This document shows positions 48,560 to 55,831 of a stretch of 64,000 bases of DNA, piece after piece. The DNA is from Methylibium rhizosphaerae (GTDB taxonomy: Bacteria; Pseudomonadota; Gammaproteobacteria; Burkholderiales; Burkholderiaceae_C): positions 62,001 through 126,000 of the forward strand of contig NZ_SWAR01000010.1 in NCBI RefSeq assembly GCF_006386545.1, written 5' to 3'. Position 1 is the stretch's first letter; each line of letters opens with the position of its first letter. Made by a program: the position numbers and the translations under genes. The notes beneath the pieces are model-generated. The model was not told the DNA's origin and made no database searches. It saw only the letters and a list, made by a program, of their open reading frames with translations.

Positions 48560-49218
48560 TGGCGTGCCGGCAGCGCATCGACCACCGACACCGCATCGAC
48601 GATGCCGCTGGCCGAGAGCTTGCTGCTCACCGCAGCCAGCTGCTGCGCATCGGCCACGCGCACGTAGTAGTCGCCCAGCTGGCCTGGGCCTGCGGCGAGG
48701 TCGCCATGCACCTCGACCAGCAGCATGCGGATGTCGGCCTCGCGTGCATCGGGCTTGAAGTTGACCTTCAGGTAGGGGCCCTGCTCGGTGATGCCGGCCG
48801 GCGGCACCGCCCGCAGTTCGCTCGTGTCGTCGCCCTCGGAAATGAGCCCGCCGATCACCGCGGCCTGCAGCGCCACCACCGCCAGCGCACCGGCCAGCGC
48901 CGGCCGCAGCATGGGCTGCGGCAGCAGCGTGGCGAAGAAGTCGCGCAGCCTGTCGCTCCAGCCGGGGCTTGTCACCTGGCGGGCGCGCGCCGGTGCCGGG
49001 CCTTCGGTGCGGATGCGGTGCAGCGCACGCTCCAGGCCCACTTCGCTCGAGACGGCCGGGGCGTCGTCGTGCAGCTTCTTCTGCAGCGACTGGTACCAGT
49101 GCAGCTCGGCGGCGGCCTTCGGGTGCTCGCGAAGATAGTCCTCGACGAAGCCGCGGTCGGCTTCGGAGAGCGAGCCGTTCACATAGAACGGCAGCAGTTC
49201 ATCGAATCTGGCTTTCAT
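48556..49218 (-). CDS. Anti-sigma factor (membrane)
   Basis: 220-aa protein with an N-terminal cytoplasmic segment typical of anti-sigma factors (FDELLPFYVNGSLSEADRGFVEDYLREHP), one transmembrane helix (about 100-125, LRPALAGALAVVALQAAVIGGLI), and a periplasmic domain with a ferredoxin-like look (LKVNFKPDAREADIRMLLVEVHG). No HxxxCxxC zinc motif. The ATG at 49218 overlaps the ECF sigma stop (ATGA). It is expected to hold the sigma factor until an envelope signal arrives. Confidence 0.87.
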   Translation of the reverse strand: MKARFDELLPFYVNGSLSEADRGFVEDYLREHPKAAAELHWYQSLQKKLHDDAPAVSSEVGLERALHRIRTEGPAPARARQVTSPGWSDRLRDFFATLLPQPMLRPALAGALAVVALQAAVIGGLISEGDDTSELRAVPPAGITEQGPYLKVNFKPDAREADIRMLLVEVHGDLAAGPGQLGDYYVRVADAQQLAAVSSKLSASGIVDAVSVVDALPARQ

Positions 49219-49817
49219 GATGCGGCTCCTATGGTCCTGGGCACGGTGCCGCCTTCACGTTCGATCAGCAGGCGCAGGCAGTTCTTGAGCTTCTGCCGTG
49301 CATGGAACAGACGGGTCTTGACGGTGTTCTCCGGGCAGCTTTGCACGGCGGCCACCTCGGCCAGCGACAGGCCTTCGTAGAACACCAGGTGCACGCACTC
49401 GCGGTGGTCGTCGGAGAGCTTGTCCATGCAGCTGCGAACGCCCTCATGGCGCTGCTGCTGCGCCAGCAGCTCGAAGGCGCCTTCGCTGTCGGAGGCCACC
49501 ACCTCGGCGATGTCGTCGAGGTCTTCATGCTGCGAGTCGGGGCGGCTGCGCGACGCGCGGTAGGCCATCAGCACCTTGTTGCGCGCGATGCCGATGAGCC
49601 AGGTGCTGAACTGCGAGTCGCCGCGGAACACGGCGGGCTTGCGCCAGACCTCGTAAAGGGTGTCGGCCACGATTTCCTCCGCCTGGGCTGGATCGCCGAG
49701 TTGCCTCAGCACGTAGGCGTAGAGCTTGCGCGAGAAGGCGCGGTACAGCTCCTTGAATGCCCCCTCGTCGCCCTGCTCGACGCGGCCGAGCAGGCGCAGC
49801 ACGTCGTGGTCTTCCAT
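49215..49817 (-). CDS. ECF-family RNA polymerase sigma factor
   Basis: 200-aa group 4 sigma factor. Region 2: ELYRAFSRKLYAYVLRQLGDPAQAEEIVADTLYEVWR and FSTWLIGIARNKVLMAYR. Region 4: LSDDHRECVHLVFYEGLSLAEVAAVQSCPENTVKTRLFHARQKL. The ATG at 49817 (MEDHDVLRLL) is preferred to a longer frame reaching into the OmpA-like gene. Operon: sigma, anti-sigma, caspase-like protein. An OmpA-like gene ends 118 bp upstream. Likely regulates the surrounding export genes, which is inference. Confidence 0.93.
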   Translation of the reverse strand: MEDHDVLRLLGRVEQGDEGAFKELYRAFSRKLYAYVLRQLGDPAQAEEIVADTLYEVWRKPAVFRGDSQFSTWLIGIARNKVLMAYRASRSRPDSQHEDLDDIAEVVASDSEGAFELLAQQQRHEGVRSCMDKLSDDHRECVHLVFYEGLSLAEVAAVQSCPENTVKTRLFHARQKLKNCLRLLIEREGGTVPRTIGAAS

Positions 49818-49935
49818 GATGGGCGGGCCCCGGCGGAGGAGGCCGCAGCAGAAGTTCGTGAACACATGGTAGTCATCCGTGAGGCTTTGGCGACACCCAT
49901 CTCGGTGGTGGATCGCCGCCGCCCCGTCAGGGGTT

Positions 49936-50538
49936 TCACTCACCGCGGAACTGCACGCGGCGGTTGTCGGAGCCGTAGGGGTCGCGCCCCGGGAGCAGCG
50001 CGTATTCGCCCATGCCCACGGCCTTCAGCCGGGCCGGGTTGATGTTGTGCTGGCTCACCAGGTAGCGCTTGACGGCATAGGCGCGGCGGTGCGAGAGCTG
50101 GTCGTTGTAGTGGTCCGAGCCCAGCGCATCGGTGTGGCCTTCGATGACCACCGTCTGCAGCTCCGGCAGCAGGCGGATGCCTTCGGCCAGCGCGTCGAGC
50201 TGCGGCCGCGCCGAAGGCAGCAGCTCGGCCGAGTCGAAGGCGAACTGCACCGGCAGCGCCAGCGCCGAGGCGCGCGGCCGCGCGGCCGGCTCGCCATAGG
50301 CGGCCGCGGCCGAGGGAGCGGAAGGCGCCGTGGCCGAAGACGAGCCGGAGGGCGCGTCGTCGAGCAGCCGGATCGAGCGCATCTTGATCGGCGCCTGCGC
50401 CGCGCCCTTGCCGAGGATGCTGGCGACTTCTCGCGGGTCCACCTTGTCGTTCTGGCGGTAAAGGCGCACGTCCTGGGCCAGGGCCTGGCCGCATACGAGG
50501 GCCGCGGCGGCCTGGGCAAGAAGCAGTCGGTTCCACAT
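49936..50538 (-). CDS. Exported OmpA-like peptidoglycan-binding protein
   Basis: 200 aa. Signal peptide MWNRLLLAQAAAALVCGQALAQ; a linker rich in Ala/Ser/Pro; then a C-terminal OmpA domain (about 85-200) with QFAFDSAELLP, VVIEGHTDALGSDHYNDQLSHRRAYAVKRYLV and a NRRVQFRG end. No lipobox, so likely soluble periplasmic or outer-membrane associated. The ATG at 50538 has AGGAGA about 8 bases upstream. It lies in the minus-strand block between a DUF2807-like gene and the ECF sigma gene. Confidence 0.9.
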   Translation of the reverse strand: MWNRLLLAQAAAALVCGQALAQDVRLYRQNDKVDPREVASILGKGAAQAPIKMRSIRLLDDAPSGSSSATAPSAPSAAAAYGEPAARPRASALALPVQFAFDSAELLPSARPQLDALAEGIRLLPELQTVVIEGHTDALGSDHYNDQLSHRRAYAVKRYLVSQHNINPARLKAVGMGEYALLPGRDPYGSDNRRVQFRGE

Positions 50539-50598
50539 GTCGGGTCTCCTGGATTGAAAGCGGGTTCCCACATGGGTTGCGCCGCCGGCGCGCCAGGT

Positions 50599-51333
50599 TC
50601 AGTATTTCTGACCGCCCGATGCCGGGCGCACGCTGCCGGCGCCGTCGACCGTCTGCTGCACCTGCGGGCGGCCGTGGTAGCTCACGTCGCCGCTGCCGCT
50701 GCCGCTGATGCGGGCGACCAGCCGCTCCCGCACCGCCAGCTCGATGTCGCCGCTGCCCTCGAGGGTGGCGTGAGCTTCGCGGCTGGCCAGCGCCGGGGCG
50801 CTGTGGCGGCCCGAGCCGGCCAGGCGCACACGCTGGGTCAGCACGCTGCCGCCGTCGATGGTCACGTCGCCGGAGCCTTCGAGCTGCACGTCGAGCGAGC
50901 GAGCGTCGAGGTGGGCGAGGTGGAGGTTGTCGCTGCCGGTGAGCCGCAGCGCCAGCTCCGGCGTGGCCAACGCGCCGATGCGGATCTCGCCCGAACCGCC
51001 GGCTTGCAGTGCGCGCAGCGACTTCAGCTCGAGCCGGAAGCGGATGGGAGCCTGGGTTTGCACCCGCCCGGGCGCGAAGGCGATGCGCAGCAGGCCCTGT
51101 CGGACTTCCGCGATCACCTTGGCCAGCACGGCGGGTTCAGCTTCGATGGTGAGGCGCTCCCGGCCGGTCTGCTCGATGTGCAGCTCGCCGACGGCGTGCC
51201 AGTCGATGCGGTCGAAGTTCGCGACCGGACGCTGCTCGGTGGTGGTGGCCGCATGGGCCCGCGGGCTGAGCCGCAGGCCGAGGGCGGCCCCGACGAGGGT
51301 GGTGAGCGCGAGGCGGCGGTTGGGGTGGTCCAT
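50599..51333 (-). CDS. Exported DUF2807 (GIN domain) protein
   Basis: 244 aa. The N-terminus has an RR motif (NRRLALTTLVGAALGLRLSPRAHA) that looks like a twin-arginine or Sec signal. The body is a repeating right-handed beta pattern with DFDRIDWHAVGELHIEQTG-like start and repeated GSG(D/E)I/V turns (GGSGEIRIG, EGSGDVTIDG, LAGSGRHSA, EGSGDIELAV, GSGSGDVSYHG), diagnostic of the DUF2807/adhesin head GIN family. Function unknown; possibly surface-exposed or adhesion-related. The start at 51333 is chosen for the signal peptide. Confidence 0.88.
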   Translation of the reverse strand: MDHPNRRLALTTLVGAALGLRLSPRAHAATTTEQRPVANFDRIDWHAVGELHIEQTGRERLTIEAEPAVLAKVIAEVRQGLLRIAFAPGRVQTQAPIRFRLELKSLRALQAGGSGEIRIGALATPELALRLTGSDNLHLAHLDARSLDVQLEGSGDVTIDGGSVLTQRVRLAGSGRHSAPALASREAHATLEGSGDIELAVRERLVARISGSGSGDVSYHGRPQVQQTVDGAGSVRPASGGQKY

Positions 51334-51356
51334 GAACGGGGTCCGTTGTTCGCGAC

Positions 51357-51716
51357 CTACCGCGTCAGCGCCCGCTCCGCCGGCATGCCCTTGACCATGC
51401 AGGTGGCGTTTTTCGTGTCGGCCAGGTAGATGGGGCGGCGCTGCCGGTCGTGGCCGCGCAGCTTCAGGCCCTGGGCGGTGAGGTCGTTGGGGAACTGCAC
51501 GTCGTTCTCTTCCAGCACCAGGCGGCCTTCCTGCCAGCAGCGCACCTGGTAGAGCGTGCCCTTGGGCTGGCTGGCGGCCGCGGCGGTGGCGGCGTCGAAG
51601 CCGTTCTTGCGGTCCTCGGTCGTGACGCCAGCCCGGGTGATGCCGGCCACCAGCGGCAGCAGGCAACAGGCGGCAGCGGCCAGGGCGACGGCGCGCTTCT
51701 TACTTGGGTTGAACAT
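51357..51716 (-). CDS. Small exported hypothetical protein
   Basis: 119 aa. Signal peptide SKKRAVALAAAACCLLPLVAG; the mature part has two Cys (VRCWQEGRLVLEEN, NATCMVKG) that could form a disulfide. I do not recognise the family. Its ATG lies 17 bp inside the end of the CsgG-like gene, so it is translationally coupled to it and probably made in proportion to it. Confidence 0.78.
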   Translation of the reverse strand: MFNPSKKRAVALAAAACCLLPLVAGITRAGVTTEDRKNGFDAATAAAASQPKGTLYQVRCWQEGRLVLEENDVQFPNDLTAQGLKLRGHDRQRRPIYLADTKNATCMVKGMPAERALTR

Positions 51717-53331
51717 GGAAGTACTCCTGGGCGATGTTGCCGCCGCTCACGGTGACGAAGGCTTCACGCAACTGCTCGAGGCTGGCGATCGGCAGGGGTT
51801 CGAAGTCGACGCCGGCAAAGCTGCTGGGCAGGTCGGCCATGATGTCGCGCTCGGTGGCGAAACACGACACCGTCTCGGGCTTGGCGCGCGGGTTCATGCG
51901 GATCTCGAAGCGCATGGCGCCCGGCAGCTGCAGCCCGCGGCCGGCTTCGACCCGCGAGTCCTTGCGGAAGCGGTTGGGGAAGAAGCGGCTGATCTGCAGG
52001 TTCTCGTCCTGCAGGTAGCAGTAGACGTGGGCGTTGCGGGTGGGCATGACCGACAGCAGCACCGGCTCGCCGCCGGCGAAGCGGGTCACGTTGTTGAGCG
52101 TGCCCAGCTGCAGGGCCAGCCGGCCGCCGCTGGCCGCCGCGGCACCTGCTGCCGCGGCAGCCTTGGTGCCGCCCGCGGGCGCGGCGGCTGCGGCTGCGGC
52201 CACCGCGGGCGCCGCGGCGCCCGCCGGGGCCACCGCTTCGCTCACCACCGGCTCCACCCGGGCCGACACCTCGCGGTGGTTGGCCGACAGGTAGGCCTGG
52301 AAGAAGTCGTAGCTGAGCTTCGGCTCCCGCGACAGGCCCAGCGCCTCGCGGTAGCGGGCCACGGCCTCCTTGATCTGCGGGTTCACCACGCCGTCGATCG
52401 GGCCGTCGTACACGCGGCGCGCGCGCATCTGCTGCTGGAAGTACTCGATGATCTCGGTGGGGTTGGCCAGCATCGCGTCGTACCAGTCGCGCATCTCGCT
52501 CTGCACCGCTTCGTCGTTGTTGCTCGCGCCCAGGCAGCTCCAGTAGGGCACCTTGGCCAGGCGGCCGAAGAGTTCGATGGCGGCCAGCTCGACCAGCGAG
52601 CGCAGCGCCTGCGACTGGCCTTCCTGGGTGGCGGTGGACAGCGAGAAGTTGATGCCGAACTTGTGGTACTCGGCTTCGCCGTCGAAGCCCTTGCCGGCCT
52701 TGAACAGGATGACCGAGTTGCGCGAGGCGACTCCCGGCACCACGCCGAGGTCCTGTGTCGACAGCATGGTGAGGTCGATGCCCAGCACCGAGGCCTGCGA
52801 GGTGGAGGCATAGCCCAGGCCGAGGTAGGGCGTGATGCTCACGCCGGCGTCGATGTTGCGGCGCACGATGGCGTCGTCGAACTGGCTGATGGAGCCGCGC
52901 AGCGAATACTGCGGCACCACCGAGAAATGCTCGCGGCGCAAGGCCTGGAACAGGAAGCCCACGGTGTTGCCCGAGTCCTGCCCGTAGGCCACCAGGCGGA
53001 TCGCGCGGCTGCGGCGGGTCATGTCCGACACGGCCGAGATGAGCATGTCCTTGGTGCCGGCATTGACCTTCTTGGTCTGGTCGGCCAGGTCTTCCACGAT
53101 CACCGCGACGTCGCGGGTGCCGTATTCGAGCAGCAGGTTGTCCATGCAGCGCAGGCCGTTGGCGAAGCTGGTGATGGACTTGTAGGGCGCCGATGTCGGG
53201 CCGGTCTTCATCTCCTTGGCCTTGGCGGCCACGTGCTTGTCGGCGTCCAGCGTGGAGCAGGCCGACAGCGCGGCCACGCACAGCGCGAGCGTGGAGCGCA
53301 GGAACAGGCGGGCGGGGGAGCAGCGGCTCAT
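51700..53331 (-). CDS. CsgG-like outer-membrane lipoprotein with peptidoglycan-binding and DUF4384-like regions
   Basis: 543 aa. Lipobox LSAC at residues 22-25 predicts a lipid-anchored protein. Residues about 50-280 follow the CsgG pattern: an N-terminal strand (DVAVIVEDLADQTKK), a LLISAVSDM-like helix, then QYSLRGSISQFDD, VLGIDLTMLSTQDLGVVPGVASRN and a helix-rich end. A peptidoglycan-binding-like segment follows (about 285-345, RARRVYDGPIDGVVNPQIKEAV), an Ala-rich linker (about 360-400), then a DUF4384-like domain (about 405-500, GGEPVLLSVMPTRNAHVYCYL). E. coli CsgG is about 277 aa, so this version is twice as long. Family assignment is by eye and should be checked. Confidence 0.78.
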   Translation of the reverse strand: MSRCSPARLFLRSTLALCVAALSACSTLDADKHVAAKAKEMKTGPTSAPYKSITSFANGLRCMDNLLLEYGTRDVAVIVEDLADQTKKVNAGTKDMLISAVSDMTRRSRAIRLVAYGQDSGNTVGFLFQALRREHFSVVPQYSLRGSISQFDDAIVRRNIDAGVSITPYLGLGYASTSQASVLGIDLTMLSTQDLGVVPGVASRNSVILFKAGKGFDGEAEYHKFGINFSLSTATQEGQSQALRSLVELAAIELFGRLAKVPYWSCLGASNNDEAVQSEMRDWYDAMLANPTEIIEYFQQQMRARRVYDGPIDGVVNPQIKEAVARYREALGLSREPKLSYDFFQAYLSANHREVSARVEPVVSEAVAPAGAAAPAVAAAAAAAPAGGTKAAAAAGAAAASGGRLALQLGTLNNVTRFAGGEPVLLSVMPTRNAHVYCYLQDENLQISRFFPNRFRKDSRVEAGRGLQLPGAMRFEIRMNPRAKPETVSCFATERDIMADLPSSFAGVDFEPLPIASLEQLREAFVTVSGGNIAQEYFHVQPK

Positions 53332-53363
53332 GGCGTCGTCCTCGTGGGGTTCTCGTGTCGTCG

Positions 53364-53705
53364 TCAGCGGCAGCGGTTGTTGGCGTTGATCACGTCGCCG
53401 GTGATCACCACCGTGACTTCACGCGGCGTGAAGCCGATGCGGCCGTTGGTGTTGATGTTTCCGATGGAGAGCGCGCCGCATTCGGCCACCGGGCTGGCGC
53501 CGGCATCGGAGGTGGAGCGCTTCAGGTCGCGCGAGGCGGCGCTGCGCTGGCTGCTCGTCTTGGCGCGCTCCAGCGCCAGCTTGGACAGCATCTCCGGCTC
53601 CAGATCCATCGGCTCGGCATTGGCGTTGCCGGCCTGGGCGGCGGCACAGGCGAGCGCCAGCACGACGATGAGGCCGGTCAGCAGCAGGGGCTTGTTGATC
53701 GACAT
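53364..53705 (-). CDS. Small exported protein upstream of the CsgG-like gene
   Basis: 113 aa. Signal peptide KPLLLTGLIVVLALACAAAQA, a helical charged stretch (EPEMLSKLALERAKTSSQRSAASRDLKRS), then a beta-rich C-terminus bounded by two Cys (ECGALSIGNINTNGRIG and ITGDVINANNRC). The Asn/Gly-rich end recalls minor subunits or assembly factors of curli/holdfast systems, but I cannot name the family. The strong terminator of the upstream repeat-protein gene precedes it, and the CsgG-like gene follows 32 bp later. Confidence 0.75.
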   Translation of the reverse strand: MSINKPLLLTGLIVVLALACAAAQAGNANAEPMDLEPEMLSKLALERAKTSSQRSAASRDLKRSTSDAGASPVAECGALSIGNINTNGRIGFTPREVTVVITGDVINANNRCR

Positions 53706-53734
53706 GGCGAGGTCCTCGAATTGGGCGGGCAAAC

Positions 53735-53771
53735 AAAAAGGGCCGAGGCTTCGATGCGAAGCCTCGGCCCT
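53735..53771 (-). terminator. Strong hairpin with T-tail between repeat-protein gene and its partner
   Basis: On the minus strand: AGGGCCGAGGCTTCG, loop CAT, CGAAGCCTCGGCCCT, then TTTTGTTT. A perfect 15-bp stem. It would end most transcripts of the small repeat protein and let less through to the downstream export genes, the arrangement expected for an abundant structural subunit. Confidence 0.92.
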
Positions 53772-53781
53772 GGCGCTGATC

Positions 53782-54138
53782 TCACTCGATCACGCCGATC
53801 TTCAGCTTCTGCTCGTTGCGGCTGCCGCTTTGCGTCTGCGCGATGTTGCGGGCGTTCACCTGCACGGTGTGGCTGCCCAGGTTCTTGTCGACCTTGCCGA
53901 TCACCATCGACTGCGTGTTGCGCGAGCCGGACTGGGTCTGGCGGATGTCGCGGGCATTGACGGTGGTGCGGCTGGTGCCGAGCGGGGTGTTCATGTCCAC
54001 CACACCCATTTCGAGGGACTGCTTGTTGCGCGAGCCGGTCTGCGACTGGTTCAGGTCGTCGACCGTCACGCGGGACTGGTCGGCGAAGGCGGCGCCGGCG
54101 GCAGCCAGGGAGGCGGCGAACAGAATGGTCTTCAGCAT
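53782..54138 (-). CDS. Secreted triple-repeat protein, curlin/amyloid-like candidate
   Basis: 118 aa with a signal peptide (cleavage after AFA, residue 19). The mature 99 residues are three repeats of about 34-36 aa (about 23-48, 57-84, 90-118). Each has a core Q-[ST]-Q-[ST]-G-S-R-N-x-Q at 31-40, 67-76 and 101-110, followed by a hydrophobic/basic strand (SLEMGVVD, SMVIGKVD, KLKIGVIE). Regular Gln/Asn/Gly spacing between strands recalls the curlin repeat (Ser-x5-Gln-x4-Asn-x5-Gln), though the register differs. The ATG has AGGAG six bases upstream. A CsgG-like pore gene lies downstream. Amyloid formation is inference. Confidence 0.85.
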   Translation of the reverse strand: MLKTILFAASLAAAGAAFADQSRVTVDDLNQSQTGSRNKQSLEMGVVDMNTPLGTSRTTVNARDIRQTQSGSRNTQSMVIGKVDKNLGSHTVQVNARNIAQTQSGSRNEQKLKIGVIE

Positions 54139-54265
54139 GGTGAGCTCCTATCGAAGGTTGAGGTTGCGTTCCGGGGTTTCGGTCTGAGCGTTTCGTCTCA
54201 GCCTGACCTTCAGTTGCAGCGGCTTCTCTGGCGGTTCAAAGAAGTTTTCTCAACGTTCTAGGGAG

Positions 54266-55831
54266 TCAGTGCACCCTGAACTCCACCAACTCAAACACCG
54301 TCGCCTCCCGCAACGACGCCCCCACATAAGTCGACACCGTGTACTTCACCGGCCGCTTCACCTGCGCCGCGTACCACACCACATGCTCCGCGCTCACCGC
54401 CGCGCCGCGCGCGCGGCCCTGGCCTCGCAGCACCACCTTGGTGGCGCGGAAGCGCCCGGCGCCCACCACCACCTCTTCTTCGCCTTCGACGCTCACCCGC
54501 AGCGGCACGCTCACCTGCTCGATGCGGCGCTGCTGGTCGCCCAGGCGCTGCCCGGCGCGCAGCGGCCCGGCGGCCAGCAGGTAGGGCGAAAACTCGGGGG
54601 GTGACAGGGTCCAGCCCGGCAGCGGGTGGAAGCCTGCCTCCAGCGCCGCGACGGTGGTGCGCACCTTTGCATCCGAGGTGGTGGTCCAGGTCTCGGCCAC
54701 ACCGTCGGCCGAGACGCCATCGACACGTGCCGTGATGAACAGGTCGCCCAGGCGGAACTGGTCCTGCACGCGGTAGCGCCAGGTGTCGCCGCTTTGCGGC
54801 AGCAGCTCGGCGCGTGCGCTCGGCGCGGGGCTCGTCGGCTGGGCTGCCGGAGCGGCGGCCGCGACCTGCGGCGCCAGGGCCGCGAGCCGTGTCTGCGCCA
54901 GTGCCACGAACCTCCCCTGGGGGTACTGGCGCAGGTAGGCGCGGTACTCGTCGGCGCGGTTCGAGTTCTGGATGCTGTTCCAGAACGCCAGCTCGCCTGC
55001 GGTCTCGAGGTCGGTGGCATTGGCCTCGGCGCGCGGCGCCACGCCGGGCACGAAGGCGAACTCGCCTTGCAGCGACGAACTTTCCCAAGGCACCTGCTGC
55101 TCCTTCGTGTCGCGCACCACGCCTTCGCGCACCCGCTTGAACACGCTTTCCACCGGCAGCCCCGGCGTGAGCAGGTGCCTGGCGAGGTAGCTCGCGTACA
55201 GGCTGTTGGCGGCGCTGCCGCCGCCGCTGTCGGCGGCCAGCTTGCCGGGCGCGGTGGCGAAGGCCAGCAGGGTGCCCACCGGTGCATCCATCTGCGCCAG
55301 GCCCTGCGCGGTGGACGACGACGAACGCCCGGCGAACGGGTTGTTGCGGCAGGCGTCGAGGATCACGATGTTGATGCGGCTGCGCGCGAACTGCATGCGC
55401 CCGAGGATGAAGCCCAGGTCCAGCCCGGCGATCGGGATCTCGTCTTCGCTGCGGATCTCGGCGTCCACCGGGATGAGGTAGTTGCGGTCGCGCAGCTGCA
55501 GCCCGTGGCCGGCGTAGTAAAGCACCGCAACGGTGTTCTCCGACAGCCGCGTGCCGAACTCGCGCATCGCGTTCACCAGCCCGGCGCGGTCGAGGTTCTC
55601 GCGCAGCGTCACCGCAAAGCCGGCGCGCCGCAGGCTCTCGGCCACCAGGCGCGCGTCGTTCACCGGGTTGTCGAGCGCGTCGGTGCGGTAGGCCGCGTTG
55701 CCGATCACGAGCGCGAGGCGCTCCTCGGTGATGGCGGTGCCGCGCATCTTCTGCGCCAGGGCCGGCGGCAGGGCAAGCACCAGCAGGCAGGCCGTCAGCG
55801 CCAGCACGGACCTCAACGACAGCCGGCTCAT
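54266..55831 (-). CDS. Caspase-like (C14) protein with C-terminal extension, T6SS-linked
   Basis: 521 aa. Signal peptide about 1-26 (LALTACLLVLALPPALAQ), then a caspase domain with ALVIGNAAYRTDALDNPVNDA, catalytic His109 in YYAGHG and Cys161 in ILDACRNNPF. After VPWESSSLQGEFAFV comes a helical Sel1/TPR-like stretch (about 285-325, AFWNSIQNSNRADEYRAYLRQYPQGRF) and a C-terminal beta-rich domain of unknown type (about 345-521). The ATG at 55831 overlaps the tagF stop (ATGA). About 127 bp separate it from the curlin-like gene downstream. Confidence 0.92.
   Translation of the reverse strand: MSRLSLRSVLALTACLLVLALPPALAQKMRGTAITEERLALVIGNAAYRTDALDNPVNDARLVAESLRRAGFAVTLRENLDRAGLVNAMREFGTRLSENTVAVLYYAGHGLQLRDRNYLIPVDAEIRSEDEIPIAGLDLGFILGRMQFARSRINIVILDACRNNPFAGRSSSSTAQGLAQMDAPVGTLLAFATAPGKLAADSGGGSAANSLYASYLARHLLTPGLPVESVFKRVREGVVRDTKEQQVPWESSSLQGEFAFVPGVAPRAEANATDLETAGELAFWNSIQNSNRADEYRAYLRQYPQGRFVALAQTRLAALAPQVAAAAPAAQPTSPAPSARAELLPQSGDTWRYRVQDQFRLGDLFITARVDGVSADGVAETWTTTSDAKVRTTVAALEAGFHPLPGWTLSPPEFSPYLLAAGPLRAGQRLGDQQRRIEQVSVPLRVSVEGEEEVVVGAGRFRATKVVLRGQGRARGAAVSAEHVVWYAAQVKRPVKYTVSTYVGASLREATVFELVEFRVH

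Noticed and set aside
49818-49935. An ECF-type autoregulated promoter upstream of the sigma gene at 49817
   Set aside because: AAC-containing stretches exist, but none matches a -35/-10 ECF pair with correct spacing well enough to report.
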